Source: Scenedesmus sp. ARA3 (Eukaryota; Chlorophyta; Chlorophyceae; Sphaeropleales; Scenedesmaceae). Taken from it: 26,132 nt of DNA. The first letter of the stretch is position 1. Each line of letters starts with the position of its first letter. Both the position numbers and the translations under genes were made by a program. The stretch lies in NCBI GenBank assembly GCA_004335835.1, contig RWJK01000148.1, positions 1-26,132 of the forward strand, read 5' to 3'. Under the pieces are notes generated by a model. The model saw only the letters and a program-made list of their open reading frames with translations, ran no database searches and was not told where the DNA came from. Shown here piece after piece: positions 11,328 to 21,242 of this stretch.

Positions 11328-11759
11328 TGGGGCACACAGATCAGGGACACCCTGCATGCACGTGTGGTGCAATGTTTGCTAACATTCTGTAGGTCCATTG
11401 AGTGCCGTGTAAGAAAGGCACACCCCAAGACTGTCATGCTATGGCCTCATCCATTTCTTAACATTGAAGAGTAGAGAATCTGAGCGTGAACTGGCAACCG
11501 TAACGCGTGCAAGAAGCAGTGCTTAGCCAAGAAGACACTACCGGTGCGATCACCTACTAGCATGCAGCAGTGCCAGCTGCAGCTCACATGGCATGCCTTT
11601 GATTGCAAACTGCAACACAAACAAACATCCCCCTTACCCGACGCTACTGTAAGTACCCTACCCTCCAGCTGGCATGCACTCTGTCCGTGCGCAGCTCAAT
11701 TGGCATGCCTTTGATCAAATGCATACAACACCCCGCAATGTGACTGAACTGCAAGCCCC

Positions 11760-13528
11760 CTACTCAGCTATCACCCCTTGCAGCCTCAACAGATGAGGGC
11801 CCAGCTTTACAAGGCCCAGCAGACTGACCATTGTCAATGAAAGCACGCACTGAGCCAGTGCAGCGACAGGCATGTGGAAAGCATCCTGCCACTTCCAATC
11901 ATCAACCCCCAGCACACCAGTGCCCCTGCTGTTGCCGCTGCTGCCTCTGGCTGTGCTGCTGCTGCCAGCTTGCTGCAGCAGCTGCTGCTGTACTGCGCCG
12001 TCTGCTGCGAGCAGCTCCTGTGCGTAAAACTGCTTACGCAGCCTTAGCTCTAGGAGGAACCACACCGGCAACGGCAGCAGCACCCCGCACACCAGCAGCA
12101 TCAGCATCACCGTGTGGTGGCACACGCCCATGTCACCCGCGACCCTGCCGGCAGACGTAACAGCCTCCGTAACATTTGTAACAACTCCGCCCCCTGCCGC
12201 CCAGTGGGCGATCTCAGAGTCCCCGGTGAGTCCAAGCAGCATCAGCAGTGCTGAAAGCACCTTGCGGCAGTGGCCCCACAAGCTATGCAGCATCAGCAGC
12301 ATTGCAGGGTCCTTGATAAGCCAGCTGCAGCTGCTGAGCACGAGCCGCTGATGGTACACTGCAATGGCTGCTAGCTGAGCAGCGAGCTGCAGCCAGAAAG
12401 GCAGCGGCAGCACGATTGAGTACCTGCAGCAGCAGCCAGCAGCAGCAGCAGCAGCAGCAGCAGCAAACAGGGGTGAGCAGCGGCAGTGCCTGCAGGCAGG
12501 TTTGACCAGCTGAGTTTGTGGTGTTAGTATCGGTTTGTGGTGATTCTGGCACATGGTCACTCTGGTCACTCTCAACATGCAGGATGCTGTTGCTGAGAGC
12601 TCTTGCTGTGGTTTACCCTGCAGCTGGCGCCAGTGCACACTCACCACACCAAAGGGATGATGCCAGTCTTGTAGAAGAGACGCATAGTGGCTGTGGCCTC
12701 AGTGGTGCAGTTGGGAACCAGTGCTGCTGTCACCGCTCGCGCAACCACAAGCAGGCAGACCACGCACAGCGTCCTGTGCCGCAGGTAGAATGAGCTGTGC
12801 CTCCACAGCAGCAAGCCATGGCTCAAATGCAGCAGCCAGCTCAGCAGCACCAGCCAAATGCAGCCCCACCTGCACTGGTTGAAGACCACGAGCGTGCCTG
12901 CGCAGTGCAGGAGCAGCGGGAGCGCATGCATTTCAGGGTTGGCTTTGACCAGGGGTGCTGGAAACTGGCGTGCTGAGCATTGGCTGGCTAGCAATCGGCT
13001 TGCAGAGGAGCCAGTACAGAGGCATGCCCTGTATGTATAGAAAATATGGTTTCTGCTGCCGTGGTAGAAAAGGGCCGCTAGAGCTGCTCCAGTGGCTGTG
13101 CTCGAGCAATACACACTGCACACAGCGCAAACTGTACAGGCATGCCTCCAATGGCACACAAATCTGCAAGCTGGCTTCAACAAAGGCAGCAAACTTGGCT
13201 GGATTCTTGAGTGATGATGTGGCCGCGCTCACTCTGTAACATGGGGCTGCATGCGTGTGGTCGCCCTGCTGCCTCTCACCTGGTGCCAACTGCAGTAGGC
13301 AGGTGTACAGGCCGATTGTGTCGAAATAGACACGCTTCTGCGCGTAGAACAGCTGATATTTTGTCTCAGTAGCTGCATCCGCAAAAGTGAGCAGAGGGCC
13401 CAACAGGGCAGGCTTCATGCCAGGCTGCCGTGCTGCTGCTGCTGCTGCAGCAGCCTTGCTGCTGCTGTTAGCTGGGATGTGTCCTGCTCCAGTGGTACCT
13501 TGCACTGCCTGCGAAGTGTTGCCACCAC

Positions 13529-13567
<39 letters not shown>

Positions 13568-13706
13568 TGCTGCTTCTGCTGCTGGCGCTTTTGTTTGCAA
13601 GCTGTGGTGGCGTGGCCAGTTTGACGTTGTCTCCTGCGTGCATGCAGTGGTTTAGAGGAGTGGTGACAGTGCTGGTGCAGTGCTGGTGAGCCCTTCCTCT
13701 GAACAT
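11760..13706 (-). CDS. Unrecognised multi-pass membrane protein, 3 exons
   Basis: Minus-strand exons: 13706-13281 plus one base (to 13280), 12957-12646 and 12423-11760 (TAG). Both introns have good donors (GTGAG, GTGAGT) and join in phase across LAP|APLV and PLVW|YSIV, giving about 467 residues. The N-terminal part is Ser/Ala low-complexity encoded by repeats. It is followed by a conserved-looking segment (KYQLFYAQKRVYFDTIGLY) and about seven or eight hydrophobic spans, for example around LLLHCAGTLVVFN, WLVLLSWLLHLSHGLLLW, LCVVCLLVVARAVTAALV, a span across the second junction, LMLLVCGVLLPLPVWFLL and LSLTMVSLLGLV. A Gln/Ser-rich loop precedes the last span. I do not recognise the family; transporter or receptor-like scaffolds are possible. 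The start is uncertain: in-frame ATGs lie at 13706, 13643 and 13418, and an upstream exon cannot be excluded. Confidence 0.7.
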
Positions 13707-14302
13707 CCCCCTGTAAAACGACCCTTCAAATCAATCTAAAGCAGGGCAGGCAACCATGATGCATAACTAAGGAGCAGACGAAGTAGCAGCAGCACCCTTG
13801 GCAAGGGTCCCTTGCTGAGGGAGTGCCCCCGCAGCCGGTAGCTGCTTTAAGACTCACAACGGCGTCAATGACGAGCCTTCACCTTCAAAAAAGATGCTCC
13901 CCGCCCGGCTGCCTTCAACCAATAATCAAGTGTAACTCGAGCGTTGATTATGGGCTGACCAAAGAAGAATGGCGACATCACAATCGAGCAAGAAATGTTC
14001 GCGCCTGTACGTCGATCCTACAGGTTACCTCAAACCCGTGACGGGCGATGCCGTTGTGGTTCAAACCATGCACCCTGAAAATCAGCCGCCACGTGGAGGA
14101 ACGCACTGATCCTGTTGGTGCTGCTCTGATCTGCTGCAAGCCTTGGAAAAATAAAGCTGAGTATCGATATACAATTTACCCCAGCGCAGCAAGATATGGG
14201 TGCTCCATGGCGCACCATGGCGCACCTACCCATGATCTCTAGCGATTCACCTTTGAGCTGTCATCATCACCCTGAAGGCATCGAGTCAAGCACACCTGAA
14301 TG
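13707..14302. other. Intergenic stretch between the two minus-strand genes
   Basis: This lies between the Sec16-type gene's probable polyadenylation signal and the membrane-protein start, so it should hold the latter's promoter. Composition is more balanced than elsewhere. I see no convincing TATA box, tRNA or protein; TCCATGGCGCACCATGGCGC near 14203-14222 is a short internal duplication. Confidence 0.5.
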
Positions 14303-14307
14303 TTACA
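14303..14307 (-). terminator. Candidate TGTAA polyadenylation signal of the Sec16-type gene
   Basis: TTACA on the plus strand lies about 200 nt after the stop at 14509 and is a plausible position for the 3' end of this minus-strand transcript. Confidence 0.45.
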
Positions 14308-14508
14308 CTACGCTGTCAATTTGTGAAGAATATGAGCCACACCAGTCTTCTTCACGCAGACTGCTGCCCTGGTGACCCCAGCAACAGATGAGGCCTGCAG
14401 GCCTGACAGGCCTTTAGAGCAGTTGGCTTGTCGCCAAGCACGACGCAGGTATCCTGTACCCTAGCACATGCGCTCCGTGCAGCTGTACACCAGCTCACTG
14501 CCTGCAGC

Positions 14509-17500
14509 CTACAGCAGCGACAGCTCCGCCACGCCGTCATCACTCAGCGCAAGCTGCTCAAACACAGCATCAAGGTTCATGCCGCCAGCTCTGAACGTGT
14601 CAGCCATGGACTCTGCTTTGAATTGCGCCTCCCCGAACATCTCCAGCAGCTCCACGTGCTCAGCCTGCTGCTGCTGCTGCTGCTGCTGCTGTGCGCCGCC
14701 GCCAGCAGCTGCATCCTCGTCATCTGCTGCGAGCTCTGGAAGCTGCCAGAAGAGCCAGTCGCCGTAGCCGATAAAGGTGTCCCGGTTTGCAATGACGCTG
14801 TCATCTTCCAGAGCCGCGCTGGCCACACGCTGACGCATGCGCTGCCAGCACTTGGGGTACTCTGCACATACATACACACAGGAGGTCGAGGTGAATGCAG
14901 GCAGCCAGAGGAAAACAAGGATGCAGCAAGTCGTTGTGAGTGGCTGGCACGGTAGGCAGCGCCAGCACATGCACGGCACGCATAGCCCCAAAGAGTGAGC
15001 TGCGCACAAGGACCACGGACAGCCACCACCCAGCCAGACCACCCAACACATGGTGACGTCCATGCCCCAGTTGTAAAAAAAGTGCAAACACGATCTGCCA
15101 AGTGTTTCACAGTGACCACTCGGAGTGCCAGGAGACTTTGGCGGGGGTTTTCTGGCTCAGCATTGCTTCAAGGTGCGCAGCTGTGCATGACCAGCGTGCT
15201 TCGGCATCCTGGCTTTGTCTAGAGTTCGTCATTTTACAGTTGGCGTGCTGCAGACATCATGGCTCCACCCACCTGGCGCAACTGCAGCTGCTGCAGCATC
15301 GCCCTCTCCAGCAGCAGCTGCATCTGCTGCTACATCTCCAGCCTGATACTGCTGCTGCCCGTCAGCTGCATCTGCGGCAGCAGCTGCTAACGCAACTTCC
15401 GGGTACAGATCATGTCCAGGCCCCAGCTGCTCATTGTCAGCAGCTGCTGCTACCTGCTCATCCACCTCCCAGCCGTCACCATCCCAGCCATCAGCAGCAC
15501 CGCCAATCCCTGCTGCTGCTGCTGCTGCTGCTGCTGGATCAGCTGCACCCGCCGCCGCAGCAGCAGCGCCAGCCGCCTCATCCTCGTGCTCCTGGATGAT
15601 GCGGCTGAGGGCGCTGCTCACGATGTGCCGCGAGGCTGCTGCTGCCGCCTTGGCGGTGTTGGGCTGAGAGCCGCCTGTGCTGCCCGACAGCGACACCCTG
15701 GCTGAGCGCTGCTGCTGCTGCTGCTGCTGCTGCTGTTCGTGATTGTGGCTTTCCTGAGCGAGTGCTGCTGCGCTGCTGTCGGCACTTGGCAAGGCCAGCT
15801 GCTCCGCTGGCACCTCCAAGGCATTAGAAGCAGCAGCATCGGCGTCCCAGGCAGATGCTGCTGCATCAGCTGCGGCTGCTGTGGCAGTATCCAGCTGCTG
15901 CTGCTGCTGCTGCCCCTGCTGCTGCTCGATGCCATCACCCCAGAGGCCAGCAGCAGTGCTTGCAAAAGCAGCCGCTGCTGAGCCGTCAGTTGCAGCATCA
16001 CCATAGGCCACGGCTGCTGCTGGCTGCTGGCTGGCTTGCACATTAGCTGGCATCTGCTCTAGCTCTGAACCCCAACCCTGCAGGTGCTGCTGCTGGTGCT
16101 GCCGCTGCTGGTCGAGCGACTGGCGCTGCTGCTGTTGCGGCTGTTGCTGCATCTGTTCATCCAGCGCAGAGGGCTGCTGTTGCTCATAGCCTTGCTGCTG
16201 TTGCTGCTGCTGGAAGTCTTGCTGCTGATCATACCCCTGCTGGTAGCCCTGCTGCGCGTACCCCTGCTGTGCGTTGTACTCCTGCCACTGAGCATAGTAC
16301 TCTGGAGGGTACTGGTACGCTGCATTGGGATCTGGCTGCACTTCGCCGCCAACGCCAGGGGTGCCATAGTACTGTGCATATTGATGCTGCTGCTGTTCTA
16401 CCTGCCAGTTGCTGCCATCGCCCGCTGCTGCTTCCTGGCCGCTGCCTTCAACCCACATAGATGCGACCTGCTGCTGCTGCTGCTGCTGCTCTGGTGCTGC
16501 TCCAGCGCTGCTGCCGCCCAGGGCATCCGCTGCTGCTGCTGCCGCTGGATCACTGCCGTCTTCCGCTGTTGGTGGCAGCGGCATGAACTTGCTAGTGGGC
16601 GTGGGCTCCTCCCCTGGGCTATGCCCCGCCACAGCATACGCAGCGTCAGCCGTGACAGCACGCGCCGGCGTGCACGGCGGCGCAGCCGCCGCCTGCTGCT
16701 GCTGCTGCTGGTTGTGGTGCTGCTGCCAGTCCGTGTAGTTGCTGGCCTGTGAGAGGCTGGAGTCGCCCGGGCTGGGCGGCGCTGCTGCTGCTGCGCGGCC
16801 TGCTGCTGCGTGGCTGGGCATGTGTGCTGGCTCGCTGGCGCTGGGCTTCATTGAGCCTGCCGGCAGCTTGCGGCGGTGCTCCATCTGGCGATACCAAAAG
16901 GCTGCAGGCGCACGGCACAGCAGATGGCAGCAGAGAGGGGGCAGAGGTCAGCAAACATGCAGCCCCCGCATGGCTAGTGCAGTGGAGACAGTAGGGCATG
17001 GCGATGACAACCGACAACAGAGCGCAGCAATGCCAGCGGGGTCTCATTCAACCCCTCCCTCGAGGGTTGAATGAGAGGGCAGGGACGGAGAACATGAAGC
17101 AGGGCGTGCAACCCTGCCAGTACTATCAACGCTGAAATGCATGTCTGCTGTGTACGGCGTCCTACCAGTACAGTACAAAGTGCAGTAGCAGCATCCTGCC
17201 AGGCAGCTGCACGCTACCACCGGCAACAACAACAGTACTGTGCCTCCACTACTAGAACAAAAACAGCAGCACACCAAAGCAAGCACAGCCGACAGCCTCT
17301 GCCTCCATGAATGCAGCAGCACCGAGTACTTTTCTCACCTTCCCGCTTCTTTGTGGGTGTCAGCGCCTCCTGCGCCTCCTGCTCTCGCGCGCGCTGCATC
17401 TCAAACTCCTCATAAGGCGTCTGCCGGTTCAGCTTCCCGGGCTGCTTGAAGTGCAGCGCACGCCAGTTCGTGTTCACCAGCTGCGTGTTCAAAAACGCAT

Positions 17501-20500
17501 CATATGGGTGCGTGCGCTGCTCATGCCCATGCTGCTGCTGCTGTTGCTGCTGCCATGGCGGCGAGCCAGCGCCGCCTGCCATGCTGCCAGGGCCAAATAA
17601 GCGGTCAGCGCCCTTGCTTGCTGCTGCGTCTGCATCCAGCTGGCGGTGGCCAGCCCCGGGTAGGAGCCCGTTGCCGTTGGCTGCTGCTGCGCCCCCAGCA
17701 CTGCCTGCAGCAGCACCATGCTGATCCAGCATGCGGCCTGCGCCAAACGGCTGGCTGCCAGTGGTGCCCATGTACCCATCCAGCACCATTGGCGCGCCAA
17801 AGGCAGGCCCCTGCATTTCGCCATGCCCACCCACACTGCTGCGCTGCTGCACTGCCCCACCAGCAGCAGCAGCATCCGGCTGCCATGGCGCCAATCCCTC
17901 TGCTGTTGCTGCTGCTGCCCCGCCTGCAGGCGCTGGCACAAAGACCCCCGGCTTGCCCAGCATCTGCGTGGGCGGGCTGGGGATGGGGAAGCCGCTGTCA
18001 CCCCGCGCCAGCGGGCTGCTGCCGCTGCCGCCCTGGTGTCCTGCAAGCGGGCTCACTGACCTGGGTCTAGCATACGGGCTGCTGGGCCGTACCATGGTCA
18101 GCATGCTGGTGTCGCCAGCCACAGCAGGCGCTGGCACAGTCAGCGTGGAGCTCTCCGCGCGCAGCGGCGGCGAGCCGCTGCCGTTGACCGAGGGCCGGTG
18201 CGGCGGCAGCAGCGGGTTCACGCCGGCAGCGCTTACACCCGGTGTGTGCATTGAGTTGCTGCGCACGGGTGGCGCGGACAGATAGCCCCCCGCAGCGCCG
18301 CCAGGCGAGGGAATGCCGCTGCCGTAGCGTGCGGGGTGGGGCGCGCTGCCAGGCGCACTCTGGTGCCGCGCTGCTGCTGCTGCCGACATGCTGCGCTTGG
18401 CTGCTGTGGCGCTGTTGGGGCCCCACAAAGGACCCACCTCATCGCTGCCTTGCTTGTCAAGGGTGGTGCTGATGCCTGGCAGCTCAGGGTGCACTGGATC
18501 CAGCAGCAGCGGCATCTGCTGCTGCTGTTGCTCTGTTGCTGCCAGCTGTTGCTGCGGCTGCATGGCATGCTGCTGCTGATGGTATGCATATTGGCCATAG
18601 CCTGCTGCTGCAGCGGCCGTTGCTGCCCCATCTGCTTCACCTGCAGCGCTATCAGGCAGCAAAGCAGCCGCACTTGCGCTTGTTTCAGGATCAAGCTGCT
18701 GCTGCTGCTGCTGCTGCTGTTCAGTGGACACCTCGCCAGATGCGTAGTACCCACTGCTGTCATACGTGCCGTAGCCATTGGCCATGCCGTAGTACTGCTG
18801 CTGCTGCGCCGCTGCATCCCCACCCTCTGCTGCTACCTGCTGGTATCCCTGCGCGTATGCATTGGCATCATAGCCATACCCCTGCTGCTCCCAGCCACTA
18901 TACTGGTTGTACGCATATCCGTGTGCACCAACATACCCTGCACCGGCGGCAGCAGCAGCATTGCTGTCAGCACCACCTTCTGCATCCATTCCAGCCCAGC
19001 CACCCTCTGCTGCTGCCGCATCTTGAGGAGGGGCGACAGGAACACCAAATGGGTCCTGCGGCTGCCCAAATGGATCCTGCTGCTGCTGCCAGTCACCGTA
19101 GCCACCTGCCTCCCCACCCTCTTCAGCTCCTGCTGCTGGTACACTGCTGGCGGGCTGGGTCGGCCATTCACTGCTGCCGTGCTGCCCTTGTGCTGCTGCA
19201 CCTTCCGGATCAACGCTCTTACCGGCAGCATTGTCGTAAGCACCGCCATTGCTGTATGGCGCATAGCCCACATGGTTACCGTTGCTGCCTGCAGCTGCAT
19301 ATGACAGGTGTCCCGCTGCACCCTGCTGCTGGCCTCCGATGCTGCGCCGCGCAGGCGATTTGACAGCGTTGCTGCCATCGTCAGCAGCATGCGGCGTCCA
19401 AGTTGCAAAGCTGAGGTTGCCAGGCCGTGACAGCTCAGCCATGCTGCCGCCCGCGCTGCTGTCCCGCCCATCCATCGCTTCAGGCTCCTGTGCTGCTATG
19501 CTCCCCATGGACACATCAGCGGCACCGGCTGCAGCCGACTCGCCCTGCCCCTCTGCGGCGCCTGCCTCTGCTGCGCCGCCGCTGCTGCCGCCTGCAGGCG
19601 CCGCAGGCATGAAGAACGACGGCTGCTTGCCGCTCACAGCGCCCCCGGGCACGAATGCGTCCATGGACATGCCCGACTGCGACTGCGACATGCCGCCTGC
19701 AGTGCTGCTGCTGTCGCCCGCGTTGGTGCCAGCTGCTGCTGCCTCGCTGGCTGTGTCTGAGGCTGCAGGCGTGGGCATGAAGAATGAGCCGGGCTTGCTG
19801 GGTCCTGCAGGCAGCCCGGGCACCTTTGGGATGCCAGGCACCAGCCCGCTGCCGCTTGCAGGACCCGAGCCAGGCAGCAGCGCGCTCTTTCCGGAGGGCG
19901 GGCACGAGCTGCTGCCTGTGCCTGAGGGCGGCGGCGGCCCTGCTCCCGGTGTTGCGATGTAGCGGTCTTTCAAGCTGCGGCCCCTGCAAGTTGCAGGAAA
20001 ATGAGTGCACAGCAGGCAAAATGAGCAGGAGCAGGAGCAAGGGCATACGCATCAGGCACAGGGGAGACCAGCAGGCGATGCAGTGGATCAGCGAGCGCCA
20101 GCAGATGGATTGAGGCTGTCCCCTGAATAGAGTTGGACAGCTGCAGCAAACATGCCATCCCCTGCTGCAATCAGAAGTAACATACATGATCTGTTTACTC
20201 TCTGCCATGCTGTGCAGCAGTCCACAGGATCATCATCAGTAGTATAATGACACCTAACAGAAGCTTCACTGCATGGAACAAGGCCACGTGTTGCATACGC
20301 ACCTGGTCCACGCACTGCCTCCTGGCACTGGTGGGATACCTGCTGCTGCCGCGTCTGCTGCTGCTGTGTTCAAAGAGGTGGAGCTGGATGCTGCAGACAT
20401 GGTGCCCACAGATGGTGGAAGAGCGCTGAGCTTTGCCTTCTCTGCACGTGCCTCATCCTCCTTGCCTCGCTCCACCCACATCTTGAACTGCAGTACGAGT

Positions 20501-20917
20501 GTCAACACATGGCGGGTGAGATCAGGCTGCTGGATGTGAAGCAGCAGCTCGAGCCTTTCAACCTGTGCCTCTGCAGCTGTAGAGACGTAGATCGTCTGGC
20601 ACGGCTTTAGGGCAGGAGCCAACATGCGCACCAGCTCAACTGAACTGCTGTCCCAGCAGCAGCAGAACAAGGCCCACCTCTTCATTGTAGTAGAGCTGGC
20701 CCAGGCTTTCACCAAGGTGAGCCTTTTTATATACCTTTGCCTCCTCCTCACCCTCCCCCTGCATCGCCAGGCAGCACACAGACGTTCAGTAAGCTCCCAT
20801 CGCCAGCAGCGCTGACACAACCATCAACCGCCCATGCTGCGCACAGGCAGCCTCCGCAAGCGCCTCTCTGCATTGTACCTTTCGACTTGGTTTGCGAGAA
20901 AGCAACCGCCCCAGCAT
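14509..20917 (-). CDS. SEC16: Sec16-type COPII scaffold protein, C-terminal region only, 6 exons
   Basis: Minus-strand exons: 20917-20879, 20758-20678, 20487-20303, 19974-17339, 16901-15273 and 14861-14509 (TAG). All junctions are in phase and give about 1640 residues. Plant Sec16 has a conserved block after its ACE1 domain of the form K-A-x-LGE...YYDE..KRWVE.G; here exons 2-3 give KKAHLGES, LYYNEE and FKMWVERGKEDEA joined across an intron. RYI (about residue 107) and FFMPTPA and FFMPAAP (about 166 and 222) match plant RYVDTFN and FFVPTP motifs. The remaining roughly 1400 residues are Gln/Ala/Ser/Gly/Tyr-rich, with poly-Q runs, two DPFG motifs and a charged, aromatic C-terminal exon (GYGDWLFWQLPEL). 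Sec16 organises ER exit sites and binds Sec13, Sec23 and Sec31. The ATG at 20917 has a good context (GCCGCGCCATGC), but the ACE1 and central conserved domains are not found upstream. Identity is inferred from short motifs. Confidence 0.66.
17042..17076. repeat. 13-bp perfect inverted repeat (hairpin) in a Sec16-gene intron
   Basis: TCTCATTCAACCC (17042-17054) and GGGTTGAATGAGA (17064-17076) are exact reverse complements with a 9-base spacer. The pair lies inside the minus-strand intron 16902-17338. It could fold in the pre-mRNA or be the remnant of a small foldback element. Confidence 0.9.
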
Positions 20918-21242
20918 GGCGCGGCTGTTTTCAACACAGTACTGGTCCCCCTCCCCTGGGTGAGCTGTGCATAGCGGTAGCAGAGTTCTAACAAACCCCA
21001 AACACTGTGAAAAGCATGCTTACATGAAGCAACCAACGCAGTCGCGCTCGTATTCGCATTTGACAGACGCGGAAGTCGAGTGCTTTGCGATGACATGGTT
21101 ACGTCGAATCTGACTGCAGTGTGTCCTACGGCCCCTTTTACGTAGCATTGGAACGTTGCTTTGTGTGCTGAAGTGGATTGCGGCAGCCAGCAGGAACTTC
21201 TCCTTTGTGCTGCCTGCTGCCGGCACGACAAACACAAAGAAA
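20918..21242. promoter_or_regulatory. Divergent promoter region
   Basis: About 325 bp separate the proposed starts of the minus-strand Sec16-type gene and the plus-strand fusion gene. The sequence between should carry both promoters. I see no clear TATA box, and a longer start for the fusion gene at 21156 would shorten the interval. Confidence 0.4.

Noticed and set aside
13823..14041. 72-codon plus-strand open frame in the intergenic stretch
   Set aside because: No recognisable domain, no upstream gene context, and length within chance expectation.
16882..16884. ATG at 16884 as the start of a separate minus-strand gene
   Set aside because: The exon opens earlier at 16901 with a good acceptor and joins in phase to the exon ending at 17339, so the two long low-complexity frames are one gene.
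20721..20733. TATATAAAAAGGC on the minus strand as a TATA box for the Sec16-type gene
   Set aside because: These bases are coding (KVYKK) in exon 2, which carries the conserved Sec16 block and joins in phase to both neighbours; a start just downstream would discard it.
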